The notes beneath the pieces are model-generated. The model was not told the origin of the DNA, did no database searches, and worked only from the letters and a program-made list of their open reading frames with translations. A stretch of DNA of 64,000 bases from Phenylobacterium sp. (GTDB lineage: Bacteria; Pseudomonadota; Alphaproteobacteria; Caulobacterales; Caulobacteraceae): the NCBI RefSeq assembly GCF_019636135.1, contig NZ_JAHBYD010000030.1, forward strand, positions 1 to 64,000, read 5' to 3'. The position numbers were made by a program, and so were the translations under genes. Positions 7,766 to 15,467 of the stretch are shown piece after piece. Position 1 is the stretch's first letter, and the number at the start of each line of letters is the position of its first letter.

Positions 7766-9421
7766 TTACTCGGCCGCGATCAGTTGCGCGGCGGGCGTCG
7801 CCGAAGCCGACTCCGGCGCGGAGCTCGGCATGCGGATCGTACGCCACAGGTTGTAGGTCATGATCAGGGCGCCCGAGAGGAACATCAGGCCTCCGAGGGT
7901 GCGGATCATGTTCGGGATGTGCTTGGCCGCCACGGTCTCGACGAAGGCGTTCGCGAGGTAGCCCTGCGGCGTGTACTCGCGCCACATGAGGCCCTCCATC
8001 ACGCCGGAGATCCACATCGACGAGATGTAGAGGAGGATGCCCGTGGTCGCGATCCAGAAGTGCCACTCGACCAGCGCGTTCGAGTAGAGCCGCTCCTTCT
8101 TCCAGAGCCACGGCGTCATGCAGTAGAGGCAGGCGAAGGTGATGAAGCCGTTCCAGCCCAGGGCGCCCGAGTGGACGTGGCCGATGGTCCAGTCGGTGTA
8201 GTGCGACAGCGCGTTGACCGCGCGGATACTCATCAGCGGGCCTTCGAAGGTCGCCATGCCGTAGAAGGCCATGGCCACGACGAACATGCGGATGACCGGG
8301 TCGGTGCGGACCTTGTCCCAGGCCCCCGACAGCGTCATGAAGCCGTTGATCATGCCGCCCCAGGACGGCATCCAGAGCATGATCGAGAAGGTCATCCCCA
8401 GCGTCTGGGCCCACTGCGGCAGCGCCGTGAAGTGCAGGTGGTGCGGGCCCGCCCAGATGTAGATGAAGATCAGCGACCAGAAGTGGACGATCGAGAGCCG
8501 GTACGAATAGACCGGCCGCTCCGCGCGCTTGGGCACGAAGTAGTACATCATCGCCAGGAACGGCACGGTCAGGAAGAACGCGACGGCGTTGTGGCCGTAC
8601 CACCACTGGATCAGCGCATCCTGGACGCCGGCCGCGGCCGAGTAGCTCTTCGCTTCCAGCAGGCCGGCCGGGACGGCGGCGTTGTTGATGACGTGCAGGA
8701 TCGCGACGGTGACGATGAAGGCCAGGTAGAACCAGTTGGCCACGTAGATGTGCGGCTCCTTGCGCTTCCAGATCGTGCCCAGGAAGACGAGCAGGTAGGC
8801 GACCCAGACGATGGTCAGCCACAGGTCCACGTACCATTCAGGCTCGGCGTACTCGCGGCTCTGGGTGATGCCGGCGAGGTAGCCGGTCGCGGCCAGGACG
8901 ATGAAGAGCTGGTAGCCCCAGAAGACGAACCAGGGCCAGACGCCGCCCGCGAGGCGCGCCTTGCAGGTGCGCTGGACCACCCAGAAGGATGTCGCGATGA
9001 GGGCGTTGCCCCCGAAGGCGAAGATCACCGCCGAGGTGTGCAGGGGCCGCAGGCGGCCGAAGTTCAGCCACTCCAGGTCCGGGAAGTAGAAGATCGTCGG
9101 CCAGCTCAGTTGCGCCGCGACCAGCACGCCCGCGGACAGGCCCGCTACGGCCCAGAACATGGTGGCGATCACGCCGGCCCGGATGACGCCGTCGGCGTAG
9201 CGCGTCGGGTCGGAGCGCAGCTTGCCGTTCGCCATCTGAACCGACATCGCCAGGAAGGCGACCAGGAACGCCGCCAGCATGATCCAGCTACTGAACCGGA
9301 AGCTCGGGTCGGGGCTGAGCGCGGTCGCGAGCAACGCCCCCAGGGCGGCGAGGCCGGTGAACATATAGAGCGCGACCACGTCGAGCGGCGTGTCGTCGCG
9401 AAGGGCTTGGGCCTGCGTCAT
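7766..9421 (-). CDS. ccoN: cbb3 cytochrome c oxidase catalytic subunit CcoN
   Basis: 551 residues with about 14 transmembrane helices; reduces O2 at the heme b3-CuB centre with high affinity and couples this to proton pumping. WYGHNAVAFFLT carries a CuB-ligand His, and SIVHFWSLIFIYIWAGPHHLHFTALP the paired histidines diagnostic of C-family heme-copper oxidases. First gene of the operon. The FixK-type box at 9482-9495 lies 61 bases upstream of its ATG, compatible with class II activation and a leader of about 26 bases. Confidence 0.97.
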   Translation of the reverse strand: MTQAQALRDDTPLDVVALYMFTGLAALGALLATALSPDPSFRFSSWIMLAAFLVAFLAMSVQMANGKLRSDPTRYADGVIRAGVIATMFWAVAGLSAGVLVAAQLSWPTIFYFPDLEWLNFGRLRPLHTSAVIFAFGGNALIATSFWVVQRTCKARLAGGVWPWFVFWGYQLFIVLAATGYLAGITQSREYAEPEWYVDLWLTIVWVAYLLVFLGTIWKRKEPHIYVANWFYLAFIVTVAILHVINNAAVPAGLLEAKSYSAAAGVQDALIQWWYGHNAVAFFLTVPFLAMMYYFVPKRAERPVYSYRLSIVHFWSLIFIYIWAGPHHLHFTALPQWAQTLGMTFSIMLWMPSWGGMINGFMTLSGAWDKVRTDPVIRMFVVAMAFYGMATFEGPLMSIRAVNALSHYTDWTIGHVHSGALGWNGFITFACLYCMTPWLWKKERLYSNALVEWHFWIATTGILLYISSMWISGVMEGLMWREYTPQGYLANAFVETVAAKHIPNMIRTLGGLMFLSGALIMTYNLWRTIRMPSSAPESASATPAAQLIAAE

Positions 9422-9481
9422 GGAACCCGTGGGATGCGTTGAAAGACCCGGGGGTTCTCCCGCAGTGCGGAATCGCCGGCT

Positions 9482-9495
9482 TTGATCTCCGTCAA
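9482..9495. promoter_or_regulatory. FNR/FixK-type box shared by ccoN and the divergent small gene
   Basis: TTGATCTCCGTCAA has both 5-base half-sites (TTGAT, GTCAA) with a 4-base spacer. Its centre lies 67 bases from the ccoN ATG (minus strand) and 53 bases from the ATG of the 87-residue protein (plus strand). A single site could therefore act at -41.5 for both promoters. The oxygen-responsive FixLJ-FixK pathway is the usual controller of this operon in alphaproteobacteria. Confidence 0.8.
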
Positions 9496-9541
9496 CGTCC
9501 GGGGCCCCGCGTTGCGGCAAGCGGGTGCTTTGGAGGTCCCG

Positions 9542-9805
9542 ATGCGCCGTCGCGTACATGCTCTCGAAGACCGCGCGTTCCGGCTGGGCGCCGCGACGGC
9601 CGGCGGCGTCCTGTTCGTCGGCGCAGGCCTCGCCGCCGACCTCGCCCGCGGCCACATGATCCTCCTCGGAACCGTCTGCGGCGCCGGCCCCGACCCCCAT
9701 TGCGGCTGGTGCTTCGGCGCGGCGGGCCTCGCTCTCGCGGGGCTCGCCGCGGTCGCCGTGGCGATCCTTCCGGAGCGCGCCGCCGCCGCGGCCCCTTCCG
9801 CCTGA
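9542..9805 (+). CDS. Small membrane protein with an HCGWC motif (87 aa)
   Basis: Two predicted membrane helices (about residues 15-33 and 53-72) joined by a loop with VCGAGPDPHCGWC, which contains three cysteines, two forming a CxxC pair that could bind a metal or cycle as a disulfide. A GGAGGT ribosome binding site sits four bases before the ATG. The gene diverges from ccoN across a shared FixK-type box, so co-induction with the cbb3 oxidase is expected. I do not recognise the family; roles in copper or heme handling or redox sensing are guesses from context. Confidence 0.6.
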   Translation: MRRRVHALEDRAFRLGAATAGGVLFVGAGLAADLARGHMILLGTVCGAGPDPHCGWCFGAAGLALAGLAAVAVAILPERAAAAAPSA

Positions 9806-9906
9806 CGTCGAACGTCCGCCGGCCCGGCGTCGGCTTCGGCTATTGATCCCGCGCAAAGCGCCGGCGCCGCGGCGGCCTAACCTCGCTCCCTCAACGGGAG
9901 GTCGGC

Positions 9907-10674
9907 ATGGGCCGGTTGAAGGGCAAGGTCGCGATGATCACCGGTGGCGCGCTCGGTCTCGGCCGCGCCACCGCCATCCGCATGGCCGAAGAGGGTGCGG
10001 CGGTCGCCATCGCCGACCTGCTCTCCGATGAGGCCAACCGCCTGGCCGACCAGCTCGTCGCGCGGGGATTCGAGGCCTGCGCCTGGCGCCTCGACGTCGC
10101 CGGCGAAGCGGAGGTCGAGCAGGTGATGCGCCAGGCGGCCCAGCGCTTCGGCCGCATCGACATCCTGGTGAACAACGCCGGCGTCGCGGGCGCCAACAAG
10201 CCCACCGACCAGCTCACCGAGGCCGAGTGGGACTTCGTCCAGGCGGTCAACGTCAAAGGCGTGTTCTTCTGCACCAAGCACGCGATCCCGCACCTGCGCC
10301 GGGCCGGCGGCGGCAGCATCGTCAACCTCTCCTCGATCTACGGCCTGGTGAGCGCGCCCGACCTGCCACCCTACCATGCGTCCAAGGGCGCGGTCCGGCT
10401 GATGACCAAGACCGACGCCCTCCTCTACGCCAAGGACCGGATCCGGGTGAATTCGATCCACCCGGGCTTCATCTGGACGCCCATGGTCGAAGGCTATCTC
10501 GCCGACGCGGGCGACGGCGGCGCCGACCGGAGCGCGCTGGACGCCCTGCACCCCCTGGGACACGTCGGCGAGCCCGACGACGTCGCCTGGGGATGCGTCT
10601 ACCTCGCCTCCGACGAAGCGAGGTTCGTCACCGGCGCCGAGCTGGTGATCGACGGCGGCTACACGGCCCGCTGA
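9907..10674 (+). CDS. SDR-family NAD(P)-dependent oxidoreductase
   Basis: 255 residues, classical short-chain dehydrogenase. Cofactor motif TGGALGLG (12-19), NNAG (89-92), catalytic Ser142/Ser143, Tyr156 and Lys160 (YHASK). Asp37 (AIADL) after the second strand suggests NAD(H) preference. GGGAGG precedes the ATG. The family reduces or oxidises cyclic ketones, alcohols or steroids; the substrate is not evident here. It is monocistronic, ending just before the MarR-type operator at 10727. Confidence 0.88.
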   Translation: MGRLKGKVAMITGGALGLGRATAIRMAEEGAAVAIADLLSDEANRLADQLVARGFEACAWRLDVAGEAEVEQVMRQAAQRFGRIDILVNNAGVAGANKPTDQLTEAEWDFVQAVNVKGVFFCTKHAIPHLRRAGGGSIVNLSSIYGLVSAPDLPPYHASKGAVRLMTKTDALLYAKDRIRVNSIHPGFIWTPMVEGYLADAGDGGADRSALDALHPLGHVGEPDDVAWGCVYLASDEARFVTGAELVIDGGYTAR

Positions 10675-10720
10675 GGCTTTCGCCGCGCCCGCCGCAAGGG
10701 GCGGACGTCCCACAGGGCCG

Positions 10721-10749
10721 TTTACTTATATCGTGTCACGATATATATT
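10721..10749 (+). promoter_or_regulatory. Promoter with MarR-type operator filling the -35/-10 spacer
   Basis: A perfect 19-base palindrome (TATATCGTG-T-CACGATATA, 10727-10745) lies between a -35-like TTTACT (10721-10726) and a -10-like TATATT (10744-10749), 17 bases apart. This is the geometry of a repressor that occludes RNA polymerase. Related palindromes occur at 13995, 14018, 14688 and 17687 around a MarR gene. The transcript would start near 10757 and read into the leader ORF and ctaD. Confidence 0.7.
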
Positions 10750-10828
10750 CGAGTCCTGAACGGGTCCACGCCGCGCCTCGTCGTCCCCCGCCGCCGCGCC
10801 GTTCACCCCGACCTGAAAGGAGACCGCC

Positions 10829-10912
10829 GTGTCCGGAATCCAGGAGCCTCTCCCGAGATCGGCCGCCATGCCCCCGGCCGTCGTCGCCTTCGACCCGGGC
10901 CTGCGGCGCTGA
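10829..10912 (+). CDS. 27-residue leader peptide upstream of ctaD
   Basis: GTG-initiated frame of 27 codons preceded by a strong AAAGGAGA site five bases upstream. It ends ten bases before the ctaD ATG. ctaD itself has only GGCCGGCCGC ahead of it and no Shine-Dalgarno sequence, so its translation is probably coupled to this small frame. The peptide (proline-rich, ending FDPGLRR) has no recognisable domain and no membrane helix. It may act only as a translational leader. Confidence 0.5.
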   Translation: MSGIQEPLPRSAAMPPAVVAFDPGLRR

Positions 10913-10922
10913 GGCCGGCCGC

Positions 10923-12584
10923 ATGTCCTCCGCCCTCCGCGCCAGTCCGCCCGCCGCCGGCGACCACGCCGCCGCCCATCCGGGCTTCTTCGCCCGCTGG
11001 TTCTTCTCGACGAACCACAAGGACATCGGGCGCCTCTACCTGATCTTCGCTGTGCTCGCCGGCGTGCTCGGCGGCGCCCTGTCCGGCCTGATGCGCTGGG
11101 AGCTCTACGAACCCGGCGTGCAGGTGTTCGCGGAGGGCTCGTGGCTGTCCGGCCTGGGCGTGCTGCAGGGCAAGCACGGTTTCAACGTCACCGTCACGGC
11201 GCACGCGCTGATCATGATCTTCTTCACGATCATGCCGGCGCAGATGGGGGCGTTCGGGAACTTCTTCGCCCCGATCATGATCGGGGCGCCCGACATGGCG
11301 TTCCCGCGGATGAACAACATCTCGTTCTGGCTGCTTGTGGGCGCGTTCGGGCTGCTGACCCTGTCGCTGTTCGTGGACGGCGGCCCGGGACCCGGGGCCG
11401 GCACGGGCTGGACGCTCTACCCGCCGCTTTCCACCAGCGGGCATACCGGGCCGTCGGTCGACCTGGTGATCCTCTCGATCCACCTGGCCGGCGCCTCGTC
11501 GATCCTGGGGGCCATCAACTTCATCACCACCATCCTCAACATGCGTGCGCCGGGGATGACGCTGATGCGCATGCCGTTGTTCGTCTGGTCGGTGCTGGTG
11601 ACGGCCATCCTGCTGCTGCTGACCTTGCCGGTGCTCGCCGGGGCCATCACCATGATGCTCACCGACCGCAACTTCGGCACGTCCTTCTTCAACGCCGCCG
11701 GCGGCGGCGACCCGGTGATGTACCAGCACCTCTTCTGGTTCTTCGGCCACCCCGAGGTCTACATCATGATCCTGCCGGGCTTCGGCATCATCAGCCACGT
11801 TGTGGCGACCTTCTCGAAGAAGCCGATCTTCGGCTACCTGGGGATGGTGATGGCGATGGCCGCCATCGGCATCCTGGGCTCGGTGGTGTGGGCCCACCAC
11901 ATGTTCACCGTCGGCATGAACCTGGAGCTCACCGCCTACTTCCAGGCCGCCTCCATGGTCATCGCCGTGCCCACCGGCATCAAGGTCTTCTCCTGGATCG
12001 CCACCATGTGGGGCGGCTCCCTCGACTTCCGCACCCCGATGCTGTGGGCGTTCGGCTTCATCGCCGTCTTCACCATCGGCGGCGTCACCGGCGTGGCCCT
12101 GGCGGGCGCCGCCTTCGACCAGAGCGTCCACGACACCTACTATGTCGTCGCCCACTTCCACTACGTGCTGTCGCTGGGGGCGATCTTCTCGATCTTCGCG
12201 GGCTTCTACTACTGGTTCGAGAAGATCTTCGGCGTGAAGTACAACGAGGTGCTGGGCCGGCTCCACTTCTGGATCTTCTTCGTCGGCACGAACCTGATCT
12301 TCTTCCCGCAGCACTTCCTGGGCCTCCAGGGCATGCCGCGCCGGGTCGTGGACTATCCCGAAGGGTTCGCCTTCTGGAACAAGGTCTCCTCGATCGGCTA
12401 CGTGATCATGGCCGCGAGCATGGGCGTGTTCGCGATCCTGCTCCTCGAAGCCGCCATCCGCCGACGGAAGGGCGAGGCCAACCCCTGGGGCGAAGGCGCC
12501 ACCACGCTGGAGTGGACCCTCCCCTCGCCGCCGCCCTTCCACCAGTTCGACGAACTGCCGCGCATCGCGCCGGACGCCCCCTGA
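10923..12584 (+). CDS. ctaD: Orphan aa3-type cytochrome c oxidase subunit I
   Basis: 553 residues, 12 predicted transmembrane helices, A-type heme-copper oxidase. The Tyr-His crosslink motif GHPEVY, the CuB pair WAHHMFT, the heme ligand motif VVAHFHYVLS, D-channel residues (GAPDMAFPRMNN) and the K-channel lysine (GIKVFSWIATMW) are all present, so it should be active. No coxB, coxC, ctaB or ctaG lies nearby; its partners must be encoded elsewhere. It sits downstream of a MarR-type operator-promoter and a short leader ORF, suggesting a conditional copy of the main subunit. Length is normal. Confidence 0.93.
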   Translation: MSSALRASPPAAGDHAAAHPGFFARWFFSTNHKDIGRLYLIFAVLAGVLGGALSGLMRWELYEPGVQVFAEGSWLSGLGVLQGKHGFNVTVTAHALIMIFFTIMPAQMGAFGNFFAPIMIGAPDMAFPRMNNISFWLLVGAFGLLTLSLFVDGGPGPGAGTGWTLYPPLSTSGHTGPSVDLVILSIHLAGASSILGAINFITTILNMRAPGMTLMRMPLFVWSVLVTAILLLLTLPVLAGAITMMLTDRNFGTSFFNAAGGGDPVMYQHLFWFFGHPEVYIMILPGFGIISHVVATFSKKPIFGYLGMVMAMAAIGILGSVVWAHHMFTVGMNLELTAYFQAASMVIAVPTGIKVFSWIATMWGGSLDFRTPMLWAFGFIAVFTIGGVTGVALAGAAFDQSVHDTYYVVAHFHYVLSLGAIFSIFAGFYYWFEKIFGVKYNEVLGRLHFWIFFVGTNLIFFPQHFLGLQGMPRRVVDYPEGFAFWNKVSSIGYVIMAASMGVFAILLLEAAIRRRKGEANPWGEGATTLEWTLPSPPPFHQFDELPRIAPDAP

Positions 12585-12594
12585 GCGGATCGGG

Positions 12595-13941
12595 TCAGCC
12601 CCGCCCGCTCCGCAGCTTCGCCTTGCGGATCATGCCGGAATACTGGTGGCTGATCAGGTGCGACTGGATCTGGTTCACCGTATCCATGGTCACGCTCACC
12701 ACGATGAGGATCGAGGTGCCGCCGAGATAGAACGGCGCCTTGAGGTAGCCGACCAGGATCTCCGGAAGCACGCAGACCACGGTGATGTAGGCGGCGCCGA
12801 CGACCGTCACGCGGGTCATCACGAAGTCGAGGTGCTCCGCCGTCCGCCTGCCGGGGCGGATGCCCGGCAGGAAACCGCCGAACTTGCGCAGGTTGTCCGC
12901 CACCTCCTCGGGATTGAACATCACCGAGGTGTAGAAGAAGCAGAAGAACACGATCAGCGCCGCATAGAGCGCGACGAACAGCGGCTGCCCGTGCTGCAGC
13001 GAGCCCACCACCACAGGAACCCAGCCGGCCCATTCCGGCAGGTCGGCCGTGGCGAGGAACCCCATCGCGGTCGCCGGCAGCAGGAGCAGCGACGAGGCGA
13101 AGATCGGCGCCATCACGCCGGAACTGTTGACCTTGAGCGGCAGGAAGGAGCTGTCCCCGCCGAACATGTGGCTGCCTTGCTGGCGGCGCGGATACTGGGT
13201 GAGCAGACGGCGCTGGGCGCGTTCGAAGAAGACGATCCCGACCGTGACCGCGATCGCCAGCAGCCCCACGAACAGCAGGACGCCGCCGCTCAGGGCGCCC
13301 GTCCGCGCCAGTTCCAGCGCCTGGAACACATACTGCGGCAGCACCGCGACGATGCCGGCGAAGATGATGAGGGACACCCCGTTGCCGATCCCGCGGCTGG
13401 TGATCTGCTCGCCCAGCCACATCAGGAACATCGCCCCGCCGGTCAGGGTGACCACGGTCGAGACGATGAAGAACGGCCCGGGATGCTCGATCATCCCCGG
13501 GCTCTGCGACAGGCCGACGGCGATCGAGAGGCTCTGGAAGACCGCCAGGACCACCGTCAGGTAGCGGGTGATCTGGTTCAGGGTCTTGCGGCCGGCCTCG
13601 CCGCCCTCCTTCCGCAGCTTCTCCCAGGGCGGATAGACCGTGCCCATGAGCTGCACGATGATCGAGGCCGAGATGTAGGGCATCACGTTGAGCGCGAAGA
13701 CGGCCATCCGCTCGACCGCCCCGCCCGAGAACATGTTGAACATGCCCAGGAGCCCGCCGGCCTGGCCGGAGAAGGCGTTCTGGAAGGCGACCGGGTCGAT
13801 GCCCGGGATCGGGATGTAGGTTCCGAGCCGGTAGATCACCATCGCCAGGAGGGTGAAGCCGATCCGCTTGTGCAGCTCCGTCGCCTTGCGGAACGTGTCG
13901 AACTGAAGGTTCGCGAAGAGCTGTTCCGCCGCCGACGCCAT
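12595..13941 (-). CDS. secY: Stand-alone preprotein translocase subunit SecY (probable paralogue)
   Basis: 448 residues with ten predicted transmembrane helices. It contains the usual N-terminus (ELHKRIGFTLLAMVIYRLGTYIPIPGID), plug region, and cytoplasmic loops with NGVSLIIFAGI and NPEEVADNLRKFGGFLPGIRPG. SecY forms the protein-conducting channel with SecE and SecG. Housekeeping secY lies in the spc ribosomal-protein operon beside rplO and adk; none of those is here. The gene stands alone, convergent with ctaD (10-base gap) and downstream of two tandem MarR-type operators, so I infer a second, regulated copy. No disrupting mutation is visible. Confidence 0.9.
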   Translation of the reverse strand: MASAAEQLFANLQFDTFRKATELHKRIGFTLLAMVIYRLGTYIPIPGIDPVAFQNAFSGQAGGLLGMFNMFSGGAVERMAVFALNVMPYISASIIVQLMGTVYPPWEKLRKEGGEAGRKTLNQITRYLTVVLAVFQSLSIAVGLSQSPGMIEHPGPFFIVSTVVTLTGGAMFLMWLGEQITSRGIGNGVSLIIFAGIVAVLPQYVFQALELARTGALSGGVLLFVGLLAIAVTVGIVFFERAQRRLLTQYPRRQQGSHMFGGDSSFLPLKVNSSGVMAPIFASSLLLLPATAMGFLATADLPEWAGWVPVVVGSLQHGQPLFVALYAALIVFFCFFYTSVMFNPEEVADNLRKFGGFLPGIRPGRRTAEHLDFVMTRVTVVGAAYITVVCVLPEILVGYLKAPFYLGGTSILIVVSVTMDTVNQIQSHLISHQYSGMIRKAKLRSGRG

Positions 13942-13994
13942 GCTTCGCTCCAGGCCGCCCCACGGCCACGAAGGCGGCGGCTCTGGCGGTGATT

Positions 13995-14036
13995 AATATC
14001 GCTCCACGATATAATAACATATCGCTCTACGATACA
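13995..14036 (-). promoter_or_regulatory. Two tandem MarR-type operators ahead of secY
   Basis: AATATCGCTCCACGATATA (13995-14013) and CATATCGCTCTACGATACA (14018-14036) share the pattern TATCG-N5-CGATA with the other sites here. Their centres are 23 bases apart, about two helical turns, allowing side-by-side dimers. They occupy the AT-rich promoter region between secY (ATG 13941) and the 3' end of marR (14060), with -35-like TTGTAT and -10-like TTATAT on the minus strand. Strong repression of secY by the adjacent MarR protein is predicted. Confidence 0.68.
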
Positions 14037-14059
14037 ATCGAGCGGGGCACGCCCGGCGG

Positions 14060-14509
14060 TCAGTCCTGGGTGAGCTTGTCCACCTGGTCCATGAGGCCCG
14101 CGAACGCCGGCGCGATGAGCCGCAGTTCCCGCAGGTTGCCCACCGAAAGCGCGGCGAGGACCTCCTCCCCCGCCGGGGTCAGGGAGACCTGCACCTTGCG
14201 CCGGTCCTCGTCGTCGACCAGGCGCCTGGCGAAGCCGGCCTTCTCGAGGCGGCCGACGAGTTCCACCGTGCTGTGATGCTTCAGCAGCAGTTCCGCGGCC
14301 AGGTCGCCGACCGACATCGGGCGGGTCGCCGTGCGCACCTTGATGGCGAGCAGCGCCTGGTGCTGCTGCGAGGTGAGGCCCACGGACCGCGCGTTCGCCT
14401 CGGCGAAGGCGAGGTAGCGCCGGACCCCATGGCGGAACGAGGCCAGCGTCTCGTAGTCGGCCGCCGTCAGCCGGGTCTTCTTCGGCGCGGCGCGCTTCGC
14501 GGACGTCAT
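14060..14509 (-). CDS. MarR-family winged-helix transcriptional regulator
   Basis: 149 residues. It has the MarR fold: dimerising helices at both ends and a winged helix at about 48-118 containing MSVGDLAAELLLKHHSTVELVGRLEKAGFARRL (recognition helix) and the wing DDEDRRKVQVSLT with the conserved D-x-R. There is no cysteine, which argues against OhrR-type thiol sensing and for a small-molecule or metal ligand. An AGGAG site precedes the ATG. Its gene lies between secY and sodB, surrounded by five related palindromes, the best candidate targets. The site at 14688-14706 may also regulate this gene. Confidence 0.9.
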   Translation of the reverse strand: MTSAKRAAPKKTRLTAADYETLASFRHGVRRYLAFAEANARSVGLTSQQHQALLAIKVRTATRPMSVGDLAAELLLKHHSTVELVGRLEKAGFARRLVDDEDRRKVQVSLTPAGEEVLAALSVGNLRELRLIAPAFAGLMDQVDKLTQD

Positions 14510-14687
14510 GGCTTCTCCTGATGCCGGGGCGGCGCGGGACGGCGCAAACATAATCCAAGCCGCCGGGGCGCCCATCGTTTCCTGCGAGGTCCGGATCCGA
14601 AGGCGGAGCACGCCGGCGGGAGGCCGCGGCCCGCGGCGCCGACCGACCGCTCCAAATGCCCGCGCTCTCGCATTCGCCGCATTGAAT

Positions 14688-14706
14688 TATATCGCCATGC
14701 GACATA
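14688..14706. promoter_or_regulatory. Imperfect MarR-type operator between marR and sodB
   Basis: TATATCGCCATGCGACATA matches the local palindrome with one change in the right half (CGACATA for CGATATA). TTGAAT (14683-14688) and TATTTG (14705-14710), 16 bases apart, could be the -35 and -10 of sodB, again with the operator in the spacer. It lies 81 bases before the sodB ATG and 178 bases from the marR ATG. The intervening 14510-14682 carries no gene I can support. Confidence 0.5.
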
Positions 14707-14786
14707 TTTGTCGAACGTGGGAGCAAGGGAGGCGGTCGGCCTGAACGACCCGGACGTCGGCTCTTCTCCAAGCCCGGAGCCCGTCC

Positions 14787-15434
14787 ATGATCGTCCTGCC
14801 CGCCCTGCCCTACGCCTACGACGCCCTGCAGCCCGTCGTTTCCGAAGCGACGATGCGCACCCACCACGACAAGCATCACGCACGCTATGTGGATGTGACG
14901 AACGAGATCCTGGCCGACACGCTGACCGACCAGACCAGCCTGGAGCAGGTGGTGATCCGGGCCTGGCACCGGGGCGCGCGCAAGCTGTTCAACAACGCCG
15001 CCCAGGCGCTGAACCACGGCTTCTTCTGGGACTGCATGTCGCCCGACCTCTCGCCGCCTTCGGGCGAGTTCGCCCAGGCGCTCGGCCAGGCCTTCGGCGG
15101 GAACGCCCGGGCCGAGTTCATCGCCCAGGGCCTGGGTCACTTCGGCTCCGGCTGGGTGTGGCTCACCGCCGATCGCGGCGCCCTGTCGATCGTGACGACC
15201 CATGACGGGGACACGGTCCTGCGGAACGAGGGCGTGACGCCCCTGCTCGTCTGCGACCTCTGGGAGCACGCCTACTATCTCGACTACAAGAACGACCGCG
15301 GGGCCTACCTGTCCGGCTGGTGGGACGGGGCGGCCAACTGGGCCTTCGCCCAGCGCCAGTACGAGGCGTCGCTGGGTCGCGCCCAGGCCTGGGCCTATCC
15401 CACGGGCGCCTTCGTCGCCGCCGAGACGGCCTGA
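14787..15434 (+). CDS. sodB: Iron superoxide dismutase
   Basis: 215 residues; dismutates superoxide to H2O2 and O2 in the cytoplasm. The four metal ligands are in place: His26, His77, Asp157 and His161 (DLWEHAYYLDYKN). The NNAAQALNHGFFW segment has the glutamine position typical of the iron type rather than the GGHxNH of manganese enzymes; cambialistic behaviour is possible. It lies 33 bases upstream of the nitronate monooxygenase fusion, probably one transcript, behind a MarR-type operator. Confidence 0.93.
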   Translation: MIVLPALPYAYDALQPVVSEATMRTHHDKHHARYVDVTNEILADTLTDQTSLEQVVIRAWHRGARKLFNNAAQALNHGFFWDCMSPDLSPPSGEFAQALGQAFGGNARAEFIAQGLGHFGSGWVWLTADRGALSIVTTHDGDTVLRNEGVTPLLVCDLWEHAYYLDYKNDRGAYLSGWWDGAANWAFAQRQYEASLGRAQAWAYPTGAFVAAETA

Positions 15435-15467
15435 ACCGCGCACGGACCTCATACGGGAGAGCCTCGG

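Noticed and set aside
6005..9442. A 1,145-codon plus-strand frame opposite ccoN-ccoP
   Set aside because: Composition is dominated by Arg, Val, Asp and His as in antisense shadows, while ccoN, ccoO, ccoQ and ccoP on the other strand are unambiguous.
14506..14883. Minus-strand open frame of 125 codons in the marR-sodB gap
   Set aside because: It has no ribosome binding site, is Arg/Ala-rich without a domain, and overlaps sodB; the region carries promoter elements instead.
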